From assembly GCF_026213295.1 (NCBI RefSeq), contig NC_079412.1, positions 7,941,130 to 8,005,129 of the forward strand: a stretch of 64,000 nucleotides of DNA, in the 5' to 3' direction. Positions 20,023 through 32,500 of the stretch are shown here, piece after piece (the stretch's first letter is position 1; every line of letters begins with the position of its first letter). The DNA is from Gadus chalcogrammus (Eukaryota; Chordata; Actinopteri; Gadiformes; Gadidae). Made by a program: the position numbers and the translations under genes. The notes beneath the pieces are model-generated. The model made no database searches, was not told the DNA's origin, and was given only the letters and a program-made list of their open reading frames with translations.

Positions 20023-20881
20023 ATTTTGCTGGGTCTATGACTGGGGATGCTGGGGTGGATGCTGGTGCTGTAGAGGTGGCTGCTGGGGTGGATGCTGGTG
20101 CTGCTGGGGTGGATGCTGGTGCTGTAGCGGTGGCTGCTGGGGTGGATGCTGGTGCTGCTGGGGTGGATGCTGGTGCTGTAGCGGTGGCTGCTGCGGTGGA
20201 TGCTGGTGCTGTAGCGGTGGACGCTGGGGTGGATGCTGGTGCTGTAGCGGTGGACGCTGGGGTGGATGCTGGTGCTGTAGCGGTGGACGCTGGGGTGGAT
20301 GCTGGTGCTGTAGCGGTGGACGCTGGGGTGGATGCTGGTGCTGTAGCGGTGGCTGCTGCGGTGGATGCTGGTGCTGTAGCGGTGGATGCTGCGGTGGATG
20401 CTGGTGCTTTAGCACTGGACGCTGGGTTGGATGCTGGTGCTGTAGCGGTGGCTGCTGCGGTGGATGCTGGTGCTGTAGCGGTGGCTGCTGGGGTGGATGC
20501 TGCTGCTGTAGCGGTGGACGCTGGGTTGGATGCTGCCACTGTGGTGCCGGCTGGCTTGAGGTTTCCTTTCAAAGGGGATGTGAGGACAACACCATTCACA
20601 TCCACCAAGTCAGCACTTTTATTCTCCACTGATGACACAGTGTATGGCCCCAGGTAATTGGGGTCCAGCTTGCCTCCTTTCCTTTGCCGGCTCCTAATGC
20701 TCACCCTCCAGACCACGTCACCAACATTACATTTCTGAATAGATGATTTCAGGGACATCCTCTTCATTTTCTCTCGTGCTTTTTTGGTGTTCCCCTCAGC
20801 ACACAAGAGAATTTTGCCGATATTGAGGGCAGAGTCAGTCAGGTTGTCTTTGGCCACAGTGTCCTCGACACTGCTGTCAAT
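20023..20881 (-). CDS. GPY/F-like module and long Thr/Ala/Pro/Ser repeat linker
   Basis: It opens at CATTTTCAG|ATT (20881) with IDSSVEDTVAKDNLTDSA, then NVGDVVWRVSIRSRQRKGGK and LDPNYLGPYTVSS. V-G-D-x-V-W followed by K-G-G-K-L and G-P-Y is the C-terminal module found after gypsy/Ginger integrase cores. About 40 residues later an 11-residue repeat (TPASTATAPAS) encoded by a 33-bp minisatellite runs for some 165 residues to PVIDPAKC and a donor AAAT|GTACGT. The frame is open throughout. The + strand shadow (Gly/Asp/Ala/Val repeats) is not a gene. Confidence 0.7.
20041..20540 (-). repeat. 33-bp coding minisatellite
   Basis: About 15 units of a 33-bp repeat (GCTGGTGCTGTAGCGGTGGA and variants) encode 11-residue Thr/Ala/Pro/Ser repeats in the linker of the integrase/Ulp1 gene. 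Unit length is a multiple of three, so copy changes keep the frame. Confidence 0.85.
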
Positions 20882-20993
20882 CTGAAAATGTATTTTAAGT
20901 TTATAGGGTGATATTTATAGAAAAGGTTACATTTATTAGTATTTCAGTCTTTGTAGTATTGAATATTTTGAGCAGGCTAAACCCGGTACTAAC

Positions 20994-21444
20994 CTTGTAC
21001 TGCTCTGGGATCTGTGATGGATATCGCGCCTTCCAAACATCATGTAGAATGGTTAGAGATTTGTGGTCATTTGTTTTTTGGTCCTTAGGCCAAACATCAC
21101 AGCATCAAGATGCATATCCCATTCCTTTGGGTTGTTTCCGACCAGTTTACAAAGTGCTCTGAAGAGATGATACCATCAAAGATTTATTAATATTGGTAGT
21201 TTTTCACCTTTGCAATATTGCTGTATTTTAAAGATAAGTTCATTTACATATGTTGATCTTTTCAAAGATATAGCATAATAAAGTACCATATTAGAACAAC
21301 ATTATTTTATAGTGAGTTTTATTACAATTTAAACATACAGATCATACTCTGTATGGTCCTTTCTACTAAACCATTGGTTTGTGGATGATATGGAGCACAA
21401 AGACTCCTTTTGATGTTCAACACCTCACAAACATTTTTGTTAAG
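20994..21444 (-). pseudogene. Integrase C-terminal catalytic exons
   Basis: Exon 21444-21339 reads LNKNVCEVLNIKRSLCAPYHPQTNGLVERT (split here as LNKNVCEVLNIKRS and PYHPQTNGLVERT). P-Y-H-P-Q-T-N-G-x-V-E-R is the hallmark around the catalytic Glu of Ty3/gypsy and Ginger integrases. Exon 21158-20994 continues ALCKLVGNNPKEWDMHLDAV, FGLRTKKQMTT, then the homology changes frame (PFYMMFGR, then ARYPSQIPEQYK), implying two small indels. No first or second Asp exons were found to the right, up to about 22,200. Confidence 0.75.
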
Positions 21445-23344
21445 CTGTTATTAGTAAAGAGTGACAAGAAAAAAAGAGAAACAGTTAAGGACATTGTGTA
21501 AGAAAGTATTTAACCAATTTCATGAAATTACAAAACAAGCCAGTAGCACTTGTGACTTAAGCCAGAATTATGATATGGCTCTTTAACCTAGAAGAAATGA
21601 ATGAATGAATTAATAATATACCCCTATATTATGTGGATTATGACCTATTTTTGTATCCAACTTTATGTACACCGATGTGATTGGTTGTTTTATTTTGTTT
21701 ATGTATAGAAGTGCATTCTGGGTAATTGACCGTTAGTTGAGACTTAGCACATGCCATGACTGCTGATGATGTCCCGGAGCTGTGAAGCAATTCTTTATCG
21801 GCCGATTCTTTATCAAGATGACAGACGAATAATGAAACACAACACCTACAATATATAAATAATGTATGTAATATTAAATGTATGAATATATTATTCATAT
21901 AATGTTAATAACCTTTACAATAACCAAAATATTTTTTGATTAGCCTTATGCAGCAAAATTCCTAGGAAATACACTAGGGCTAAAAGGGTTGAATGTTTGC
22001 TTGTTCTACCTTCAAAACATTTAATTTAAATGTATTTTAATCAAGTTACATATTTCATGTTACCTTTGTCTTGACTTTTTGTCGAAGTTAGTCTTCATTT
22101 GATCTTCAGTTGGTCTTCGGTGCTTCTCATTACCCGCCAATGTTGATTATCTCCCGTGAAAGGCAGGCAGGTCGGCGTTTGATTGGTGGGAGGAGTGATC
22201 GTCTCGTGCCAGGTAGCTCAGCGTTTGATTGATGGATGGAGTGTGTGCATTCGAGCTAAAAAGTGAACCTGCAGTACCCTTTTTTATTTTGTAAAGGGCC
22301 TCAAACGCACATTTGCAGGTTTTTGTGAATTGTGGGGTTTTATTTTTTCTTACAATTTCAATACTAGACATATCAGCAACGTCGCCCCTATCGATGTCAA
22401 TGATTTCCCTGGTTGGGTCCAGGTTTTTCATCCCCACAAGGATTTTGTTCCCCATACCTTAAGTGTGCTGTCAGGTCTTGTTCCCCAAATAGTAATAAAG
22501 ACACACACACACACACACACATGCAAACGCACACACACACACACAGGTGGCCCACAGCATCATTTATGAAGGTTCTAAGACTAAGTGAGGATATGGATTT
22601 TAATGAGTTTATGTGGTAAGGTTTGGACATTTTCTACATCCCCATTTTGTCGAAGCAGGCCCTCGGCTACAACATTTTTGGATAAAATCTTTTAATAAAA
22701 ATGTATAGATATTTTTTTCTTTACAACAAGCAAAGTGTCCAAGGGATGGCTGCTTGGCCGGGCTACAAAGGGTGCTCCGTTGCCCCATCCAGCAGAACCT
22801 TGTTGTATTTCACAGGGATATATTATACTAGCTTAAAAAAAGAGTATACACTCAAACTAATGTTTTGACACTGATGTATTTTGCTGCCGGAAATAATACC
22901 AACCCTGATTAAACCCAAAATAGGATAAAATAATTGTATCAAAAGCATGAGATATCCACACACCGGAAAAACACTACTACCACCGTAGAGACCGGAAATG
23001 GAGGCAAGCAAAGTGCTCAAAACGGGAAAGCTTATATACTACTGACCTGGATCAATAAATAATAATTAACAAAATCGATCAAACCAATAAAATAAAGAAT
23101 AAAATAAATGTACACATTTCCCTTTTTAAATGATCAGGCATACATGGTATTAATTAGCATCGAGATAGAGCTTGTTAAAAAAGACATCTTCTGGGGGAGG
23201 ATCACCCCAGTCCCTGTACAGGACATAATTTCATAGTTACTCAGTTCAAGATATCTGTAACTTAAAATATTACTAGGAATAATGTAAGTAAGAACAAGAA
23301 TGTAAAAATACGTTTTTACTATTATATTTACTGTTATACTATTA
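21445..23344. other. Mostly unique non-coding sequence
   Basis: It contains a (CA)n tract at 22500-22546 and AT-rich sequence near 21840-21900. I searched the minus strand up to about 22200 for the missing integrase N-terminal exons and did not recognise any. Confidence 0.4.
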
Positions 23345-23492
23345 ATAATTCATTTCATTTATATAGCGCATTTTTTTTCTTCAGGAAACTCAAAGCGCTC
23401 ACAGTGAAGGGGGGGACCTCACTAACCATCACCAATGTGTAGCACCCACTTGGGGGATGCAGGGCAGCCGATTGGCGCCAGAATGCTCAATA
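23345..23492. repeat. Fish interspersed repeat (TTTATATAGCGC ... AATGTGTAGCACCCACTTGG)
   Basis: ATTTATATAGCGCATTTTTT, CTCAAAGCGCTCACAGTGAA, GGACCTCAC, ACCAATGTGTAGCACCCACTTGG and TTGGCGCCAGAATGCTC occur in the order of a widespread fish repeat I recognise from memory. Non-coding. Confidence 0.5.
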
Positions 23493-24635
23493 TATATTAT
23501 TATATGTAATATACGTGTATTATATTCTTATTAGTAAAAATTGCCGATTGACACTAAAAGCTGAAGGGTTTACCGTTGGATAGGGAAAGACAGACAACAA
23601 CAGAGTAAGAAACACAGATAGAGACGGATAGAAAAATAGACACACAGCCGGAGAGAGACAGAAAGATAATGGGCTGAAGGAGATGAGAGGAGTGAGGGTG
23701 TGAGGAGAGGAGTGTGTTAGATGAAGGAAGCGGTGTGCTCGGTGTCTGGGGTTCATGAGCTCCTATCCTCTTTAAACCTCTCCCAGCAGGATCTTCCTCT
23801 CTATCGACGTCCGCCTCCAAGAAATCCTTGAATAGTTCTCAGTCTGTAAAGGGATTTTCACCCACAAAATAGCAGCGTTGTGAGTGCTCGGGTTCAGAGT
23901 CGACACAGCTGGGGATCCCGGTCACTACAGCAGCAGGCACAGCGGCTCTCAATGTGGAGTTCAGGTAGAAACCAAGCTAACTTCTTCTGCTCTCTTTCTC
24001 TCTGCTTTGTAATAATACTCTTTTGAGGATAATTTAAATGTTTGGTATTTTGTACAAGGGTGGTTCTGTTCAGTTTAAATTGGATGGGCATGGTTTTCTC
24101 AACTTTGTGTGTCCTTCGAGTCTTCTTTTTTTAGGTAACTAAAATTGCATTGACTTCAAGACAAAAACATTGTCAAATATAGATTAGTGTGCTGCATCAT
24201 TTGGCATTCTTGTAGAATTGAAGTTGTTTTATGAGACCCGAAGCAACTAATGCAGGACATTTGAGTCCGTCCCCGTCTGTAACAGTGAACTGTTTTCTCT
24301 GTCTAACCTTAACCCTATCTGGATGAAGGTATAGATGTTAATATTCAATCTTGCTGTACATGTTAATTTTTGAACGCTCCTCCCGATAGCAACACCTGTT
24401 CAGAGCACCACCTCACACCCGTATGTCAGCTAAGCTGTGTGTGTGTGTGTTTGTGTGTAGGTGTGGGTGTGAGTAAGAGAGAAAGAGAGAGAGCGCGAGG
24501 ATACATTTTGATGATGACCAAAACAAACAAGGCAATATAATTACCGTTACCAGTTAAATGTGTGACATTGCAGAAGGGCAGTGTTGGGCCAGCTACTTTG
24601 AAAATGTAGTGAGCTAAGCTACCACTTACTCAGTA
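23493..24635. other. Non-coding, AG-rich then unique sequence
   Basis: An AG-rich stretch lies at 23570-23730 and a (TG)n tract at 24437-24470. No gene was recognised. Confidence 0.4.
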
Positions 24636-24817
24636 AATGTAAATGTAAATAGACTGCATTTATATAGCGCTTTATCTAACTATTGGCCACCCAAAGCGCT
24701 TCACAATATTGCCTCACATTCACCATTCACGCACACATTCACACACCGACGGCGGAGTCAGCCATGCAAGGCGACAGCCAGCCAACCCGCTCTACCTCCT
24801 GAGCTACTGCCGCCCGG
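24636..24817 (-). repeat. tRNA-derived SINE, copy 1 (minus strand)
   Basis: The reverse complement begins GGCAGTAGCTCAGGAGGTAGAGCGGG, an A-box-like RNA polymerase III promoter. It skips the B-box region seen in the other copies and continues through GGCTGACTCCGCCGTCGGTG to AAAGCGCTATATAAATGCAG. Related copies lie at 58115-58309 and 63311-63540. Confidence 0.65.
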
Positions 24818-27334
24818 TGCAGGTTGAAGTACACACTACGCTTCGATTTCACCAAAGGCTGAATTAAAAGTACATTTTTTTCTACATGTTGCTCATCAAC
24901 GAGGTTGTGAAGTAGTAACTTCTTGCAAATCTGTCAAAATAATAGTTTTTTCCTCTGTGTTTATAATCTTTATTCAGTCATTGCGCTGGGACTGAACTGA
25001 CGAGATATTCTCTTATATTATGAATCTTAAAGACTGCGTCTGGTTCTCAGACTCTCTGGTACTTCAACAATAAATAAAGACATAGTGGGGGTTATCTCAG
25101 CCATGGTGGAGAAGGAATTGGGGGGAAAGGAACTTTGGCTTTTATTCACCGAAGTCCAGATTGAACTGCGACATGGAGGAGAAAGGGATTGTTGGGTGTC
25201 CCTGTTCCGAACAATCTTGAGTGCTTAAATTGTGGATAATGCAATTTATTTTCTTGATTCATATTTTTTATTTGGAAATGTTGAAGAGCACAGAATGCAC
25301 TGAGCATACATTTTAACTAACATTTCCATCTTTTATTTTTTTTCAACAAATTCATCCCACCCGCCCCACCCGCTTGAGTGTGTAGTACACACAGCTAGAA
25401 TAACAAAAATAAAGAGATGGATAAATAAAAACAATAATAAAAAGTAAAAATAAATAAATATATATACATATATATTAGTGCTGTCAAGTGATTAAAATAT
25501 TTAATCGCATTAATGTCATTGTTAACTTGCGATTAATCACAATTTTTTTTAGATTCTCAATATCCCTTGATTTCGTTCTGCTAGCCTTTTAGTGAGATCA
25601 GAGAGTGGTGAGAAGGATAGTAATAAAATATATTTGGTAAGATGGATATAAGAAGAGAGACCCGCGGTGAATTAAACTTGGTCCACTTGACATCGGATAG
25701 GTGCATGACAGTGGTAGGATTACTGTAAAACTTCGATAGCCCAGGCTTTTATTTGTTTCAATCACTGAATTTTCGAACAAGCTCTTGCTCAGCAAAGATG
25801 GGAAATACTATAACATTTCTTATTTAAACCAGTATGAATATTCCTACCGTACGTAGGCCTATACACATTACCAGGCTATCGAATAACGCCTACACACACA
25901 CACACAGACACACACACAGGGGCGCAGACGTGACTTTTGAACTGGGGAGGACCAAGCTGTCAGCAAATGATTTCAACTCAATAAGTTATTTTTGTGTAGT
26001 TTGGGCTTTAACTAGAGCTGAAGTAGTTACTTTCGTAATAGCCTATTGGCCAATGGTTTGCACTAAAAAGCCAGAAAATCTCAAAATGGATCCCCTCGAA
26101 CCATTGGCCAGGATTCCTGGCCAATGGTTCGAGGGGATTCATTTTGATTTTTTTTGAGATTTTATTAATGAAGAGACCCGCATGCAAGAATGAGTTCACG
26201 TCTGAGTGTAGGCTACAAACGCAATTAACTATTTACAAGTGCAAAAACGCCAACATATTCCTTATTTTGCTGACCACTTTTGGGTTAGGGACGGGTTAGG
26301 GTTTATTATCCTGACGAAAGCCTCGTAAGGAAAGTTCCTCTGCGTCTCTCTCGTAAATCGCACCATCTTTCAACGTCTTTGTTTAATACGACTGCATCAC
26401 CTTCTCTAACATGATCAGCAGCTCGCGGATTTCACTTTCTCTCCAGTTAGAACTGCTCATGATGATATCGCTGCGTTGTCTCTGTGGAGACAGTGCAGCA
26501 ACACCTCTACCCAACGTGATCACGCATGACATTTACGTGATTTATAAGTACGTCTTTTAAGAGTCATCCAGTGCTTGGTAGGCATATGACTAAGCCAGCT
26601 GACAAGATGCACTTTCATCAATCCATTCCTTGAACTAGCCTTTGATAATGTTCTGGCCCGCCACCTACTGGCTGGAAAAAAAATTGGCCCGAGGCCAAAC
26701 TTAGTTGCCGACCCCTGCTCTAAGTGAATATTTTATTTTCTCTATTTGTATAAAGTGCATCAGGTCGCTCATCCACAAAGACACTTTGGGAGGGTTTTTT
26801 GATTTCCAATGTAATCATATTCTTCTGTGTGCAAGTAGTGTCACAAAGGCCAGTATATTTTATAGGTTTTCCTTAGTATAGAATGTTTTCGGTCTGTGAT
26901 ACCAAATATTTTTATGCTTATTTTATATTTTTTTACTTCGTTTCTTTTCATATGGTTTCTTATCTTTATTTATTTTATCTTGTACTTTTGCTGGTATGTG
27001 AATGTTGTGAATGTTGAGGAACCAAGCCTAAGATTTTTACTCTTGTGTACTGTACAATAAGATGTAATAAAAGTGATTCTGATTCTGATTCTGACTCAAA
27101 TATGGCTGCTACTGCATTGGGTTGGAAATCAATATTGAGCGCCTCAGATAATAATTTCCAAAACGGCTTGTACCGGCTAATCACACCACAACCTGGTGCC
27201 ATGCCATGGAAACTTTAAGTTGGCAGGAGTCTGGTGTCACCTGGCACAACTGGCATCTGAATTAGGGTATATTTGAGCTAATCTTGCTTTGGAATAGTGA
27301 ACCCGGTGTAAAACTTTAAATTGTATTATACTTA
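24818..27334. other. Non-coding stretch with fragments of known repeats
   Basis: Recognised pieces: GTGCTGTCAAGTGATTAAAATATTTAATCGC (25480-25511), the end of a common vertebrate DNA repeat; a (CA)n tract near 25880-25918; a 24-bp perfect hairpin (26090-26138); and GTTGCCGACCCCTGC (26703-26717), the right end of a Charlie-type hAT whose left end I did not find. Otherwise unique sequence. Confidence 0.45.
26090..26138. repeat. Perfect 24-bp hairpin with one-base centre
   Basis: Bases 26090-26113 are exactly inverted at 26115-26138 around a single T. Beyond the core, CAAAATGG/TCATTTTG and AAAATCTC/GAGATTTT extend the symmetry imperfectly to about 26075-26164. Confidence 0.95.
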
Positions 27335-29520
27335 GTTTTGCACATCATTCACTCTTTGTACAGTACAGTTCCACATGTCATCCATGTCTTCCAACAAGTC
27401 ATCCGCCCAGTCCGCCCTTATCTTCGTGATGGATATGTTTTCAAGAGAAGCTATACAATCATGTATTCTAGAAATGAGCCTTTTTTAATTAAAAGGAGAC
27501 TCTAGCATTTCATCTAAGCCTGGCACTGAGGAGTCATTTGGAAAGTTGGGGTCATGACACATAAGGAAATGGCGTGCTTGAAAATATCTAAATAAGCTAG
27601 ATCGGGGAAGGCCAAATTTGTGTGATAAGATGTCAAAGCTTGCGAATACACGGTTTATGTACATATCTTTAAACTTAGAAATGCCTAGTCTACGCCAAAG
27701 TGAGAATGTAGTATCTAATTTAGCTGTGAGGAAGAGGTGGTTGTTGCATATAGGACTTAAGCTAAGAATGTTTAAAACCAAAGTACTGTCTCATTTTAAA
27801 CCAGATCTTCAGGGTATTAATGACAATTGGGTTATTTGTGAACTGGGAAATAGATACGGGGAGACTGGAAGTGACCAGAGCCGTGAGAGATGTTGAGATG
27901 TACGAAGTAGCTTCGTAGTGGCACCAGTCTTTATCTGGCGTATGAAGCTAAAACATAATTTTTTGAACATTTGCAGCCACATAGCAATAGAAAAGATTAG
28001 GAAGAGCTAAGCCTGCCTGTAATTTAGGTCTCTGTAGGAGATTTATACGTACCCTAGGATTCTTACCATTCCATATAAAAGAAATAAAAGCACTATCAAT
28101 ACATTTAAAGAAAGATCTAGGAAGGAAAAGTGGGATAGATTGGAACAGGTAGAGGAATTTGGGGAGCACACCCATCTTAATGACATTCACTTTTCCTTCC
28201 AAGGACAAGTGGAGTGATCTCCATTTCTTTAGATCAAATTTTACTTTAACTAGTAGAGGTGCAAAAATTTCCTGGTAAAGGTTTTTCATATCTCTTGTGA
28301 TGTTGATGCCCAAACATTTAAAGCCGTTTCTAGACATTTTAAACAGCAAAACATTATCCTGGATTTGAAGAGCCGAATTATTAACAGGGTAGCATTCACT
28401 TTTACTAAAGTTCAGTTTATATCCAAAAAATTTACCAAATCTTAACAAAGCATGGGTGATATGAGGTACACTTAGAGTAGGGTCAGACTCTAATAATAAC
28501 AAATCATCAGCATATAGGCTTAGTCTATGTTCTTCTCCTCCTCTAAAAAGTCCACTTATTGATGGCAATGATTTGAGTGTGATGGATAAGGGCTCTATGG
28601 CCAGGGCAAATAACAGTGGACTGATTGGACATCCCTGACGGGTCCCACTTGATAGAGTGAAATACTGTGATGGCCTACCGTTTGTAACCACAGAGGCCTT
28701 GGGTGAGCTATAAGGGAATTTAATCCATGAAATAAAATTTGGACCGTAACCAAATTTCTTTAAACACGTGAATAGATATTCCCACTCAACCCTATCAAAA
28801 GCTTTCGATGCGTCCAGCGAGATGACCACCCGGGTACCCCACTGGACGCAGGGGAGTGAATCCATAAACATTTCAAGTGGAATTGGGGATCATTTCTTAG
28901 AAAAAGTTTTAAAGAATTCTATTGGGTAGCCGTCGGGGCCAGGTGTCTTACCATTTTGCATTGCCATTAACGCGTTGATAAGTTCAGGCAACTGTAATGG
29001 GAGTTCGGCCTTTGTCTAATGCGTTTCATTTATGGTAGGAGCCCCAAAATTGCAAAAGAAATGTTCCACATCAGTTCTATCACTGGTCACTTCTGACAGA
29101 ATAAAATGAGTACAAGGTCAGTAGTTTGTTTGCCGTTTGGTTTCGCTATTTGTGAAATTTGTTGAGCAACAGATTGGGACTTAAGTTGGTGTGCTAAAAG
29201 GCGGCCAGCCTTTTCTTCGTGTTCATGGGCATATCCACGTGATTTTAACAGCATTTTTTCTGTCTCACCAGATGACAACAAGTTTTATTGAGTTTGGAGG
29301 TGAAGCTTTTTTTTATAGAGTTCGGGGGACGAAGACGTAGAGTACTGCAAATCTACTGTGTTTATTGATTTAATAAGCTGGTCTTGTTCAAGTCTTCGCA
29401 TCTTATTGATTGTTGGTGAATATGATATAATCACACCTCTGATCACAGCCTTCAGTGTCTCCCAAAGCAGTGAGGGGGAGATGTTATCTTTTTGATTAAA
29501 TTCTGTAGAGTTTCAATTTC
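27335..29520 (-). pseudogene. L1-type LINE ORF2 fragment
   Basis: Minus-strand frames give, in order: LLWETLKAVIRGVIISYS, GYAHEHEEKAGRLLAHQL, a reverse transcriptase core (VISLDASKAFDRVEW, TRQGCPISPLLFALAIEPL, LSLYADDLLLLES with the catalytic YADD), GKVNVIKMGVLPKFLYLFQ, FISFIWNGKNPR, FGLPRSSLFRYFQARHF and ISRIHDCIASLENI. The longest intact frame is 27948-28871. Several stops and shifts split the rest. The 5' endonuclease part and the extreme C-terminus are absent. This is an L1-clade non-LTR element, 5'-truncated as usual and inactive. Confidence 0.85.
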
Positions 29521-32500
29521 TTTGTTTATCAAATCTGTAGTCTATTTTCTAGACTACAAATTGCTTCTCCGTGTGTTAAGCCATGTACAAAATAGCTTAT
29601 GTGGTCGTTACCACGCTACTTGATCAATAAAAGAGTTAAGCTACTGAGAATTGTAGTTAGTTGCTACTACTGCCCAACACTGCAGAAGGGTTTGGTTGAC
29701 TGAGGATAGATCGATAGAAGAGTCTGTTATTGAAGATGCAGAGGGGGCTCTGTTAAGGACAGCCCAACCTGGCCGTCTTATGTGGTGGTATAGAGAGAAG
29801 AACGCTCTGTTCACTGGTGTGAAAGTGACAGGGCTGTGCCACAGCGTCACGGTCAACATCCACATTCTACTGGCCCAGAGCAGTGGTATGGGCAGCACAC
29901 ACACACACACACAAAGACGTGCAAGCACACACACACACACTCTCACACAAGCGAACACACACACGCACACGCACGCACGCACACACACACACACACACCT
30001 GTTTATACACACTGGCCTGAGTGCATGCACATACTTGTCATCAAGAACCACACTCAAACACACACACACACACTCATCGACTGCAGATCAGGACACGTCT
30101 AAAATAAACAAGTACAGATAATCTGCTTGGCTCCTTTAAGCTCAGTTCTACATTTGTATGACACACATACACGTACATACAGCTTGCATTTCTCCTGCAT
30201 ATTCCTGATCAATACTTCCCTCCAGCTGAAAAGCGATATGCTTATTGGTCAGAATTTAAACGGACAGAGCAGCACTGGCTCAAAGGGACTTTAGAGGACC
30301 TTCGCTACTGAGTTCTACTGCAAGGGTCAAATGTAGAGAACTAATTTTGTTTTACTTGTGCAAAGACAATAATAAGATTCTGCTTCTTCGTCCCTTGAGT
30401 GTCTGGTTGGGGTCATGGTGAGCCTTGGTCACTAAATGTTAGGGTTAGGTTAGGTCTGAGGCAATCTCTACAAACAGATATCTGCATATGAATGCAGAGT
30501 CTGTAGCCAACGGGACTAGATGTTGGCATCCGAAGCGTTCTGGTCCCTGTGTGTAGTCTGTTTGTAGTCCGAGGCTTTGGTTTTATGCAGCTAAACAACC
30601 CATCCGGAGAGCCACAAGCTTCTATGACAACATTGTTTATTGTTTTTGCTCATTATTAGCTTTGATATCGGTTTATAGAGATTATTGGAAACGCTGTCTG
30701 GACCTGAGACATCTCGAAAAAAGAATTATGAACAAAATGACGCAATGAAGCGCAAGACCTGGTCTGGCCTGATCAATTATCTGAAATCGGGATACACCGG
30801 AACCCCAGAAACATCGCCTATTGTCCTCGTTGTCAGTTTTCGAGATTGGGTCTAAGAAAGTATGGTGGAATCCATGCGTGTCACTGTGTGGTTCCGGTCA
30901 GGGCTGTGTGACATATGGAGTGGATGTGTGAGCATGGTGTTGCCTGTTGCCTGGCCTCCTCTCCGTTGAACTTTTTGTCAGCTGGCTCTAAATTCACCAC
31001 CACAGTGCTAGGAGAACTAAACCCAACCCAACGCATGATCACAACCTCAGTTCAGAATAGAGCAACCGGACGAAACCTCCCCCATACCCAAAACCCTCAG
31101 ATAGAGGAATGAAAATGAATTGTAGATGCTCGATGTTCAATTTATTAATAAATGAATGAATTATTTTCAACTCTGGGCACATGCTACTATTGTAGTGCCA
31201 GTAATAATGATCGGGGAGCGGCTCCACGGGACAAACAATTTTGACTTTGCAATTGTTTTCAGGAACTGAGTTGGAGTTTGCCTGGCAAATAGCATCTGTG
31301 TTCAATATCAACTGTGATCTTTCCCTTACTGGCACCGATGGGCCAATCGGCCATCCATTACCAGTAAGGGAAGGAATTAAATTGATCGGCGATAGTCCCT
31401 GCTATTCACAACTACTGATAATTCACCGTCCATCAATAGAATTGTGTCAGGTGCTTCTATAAATCATGTATTTATATGATGCAGTATGCATTTAACAGAC
31501 CATAAATATTGACCCAGACATGCCTTTGTTTATCCCTGTGTCCCTGTGTCCCTGATCCATATCCTCCTCCTGCATTTACAAGGACCAGCAAGTAGGAGGC
31601 AGTGTAGACTCAAGTTACCACGGTGTCTGGTAACTTAAAGTGCTGATCTGAGCGAATACACAAAGAATTGCATCTACAAGTTTGAAGTTGGGCTTTTGTC
31701 CACTGCATGAGCCACATATTTGCATTATGGTTCATGTATCTAGACGGATGTGGTGTGACGATGTGTGGTTGACATTTCTGCATGTGTGTGTGTGTGTGTG
31801 TGTGTGTCTGTGCATATCATCCAGTTGGTAGATGACACATAAATTGGCTATTTCCTTGAAAAATTATCATAAGGTACCTGAGCTGCCATTCACACATTGT
31901 GCAAATGCACAAACACACAAATGCATATTCGTGAAAGAACATACCCACAGACACACACTACCATAACTAACACCACCCTTATTGTAGTTGTGTGGTAATT
32001 TAATAACAATCATCTGCCAATTTGTTCAGCAGTATTGAGTATTTAGCAGCGCTTGCCAATAAAGACTGTGCTTTATCTACAGTATATGAAATATGAAGTT
32101 CTGGACAAGGGTGTGCATGTTTAATGGTTCATAATATCATTGGACAAGGTGGTATAGTCATTAAAAAGCTTTTTCTATATCACTATGGATCAGTAGACTT
32201 ACCCTTGTACCACAGGTTTTAGAAATGGGTTAAAATGGCTGGAGCTGTTTTTATTTTTTATTGGAGACTGACGCTTGACGGTTTAAAATTGCTTACCGGT
32301 AACTGAAAACACTTTCTAATTCCAATTTTTCGAGAGGTCTTTCATCTTCGGTGATCTAATAGTGTGATAGTTAAAACATTATTTAATCCCTCTTCCAATA
32401 TGGAGACCATGCATACAAGTACCGGCAGTATCTGTTGAATGTGTGGAATAAGAAGGCTAACATTCTGAGATTTTTAGAGGTTTACATTCCATTCTAGCTT

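Larger units (their letters stand above)
11680..21444 (-). pseudogene. Ginger/gypsy-type integrase fused to Ulp1 protease, nine exons seen
   Basis: Nine exons in one orientation can be placed by GT/AG sites: 21444-21339 and 21158-20994 (integrase), 20881-20023 (GPY/F-like module and repeat linker), 19854-19736, 19496-19374, 19280-about 19212, 19037-18969, 12052-11947 and 11785-11680 (Ulp1/C48 protease). A DDE integrase joins element DNA to a target, and a C48 protease cleaves ubiquitin-like (SUMO-type) proteins. Having both in one transcription unit points to a Ginger-like transposon or a host gene derived from one. The intron between the exons ending 18969 and starting 12052 holds a 6.8-kb hAT insertion. 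Frameshifts in the integrase and a damaged splice donor after 19212 mark it as decayed. The integrase N-terminal half is missing or not recognised. Confidence 0.7.

Noticed and set aside
20037..20657. 206-codon + strand frame of Gly/Val/Asp/Ala repeats
   Set aside because: Antisense shadow of the 33-bp coding minisatellite; the minus frame has the GPY/F-like homology.
26640..26720. Full Charlie-type hAT
   Set aside because: Only the right terminus (GTTGCCGACCCCTG) is visible; no left end with a matching duplication was found.
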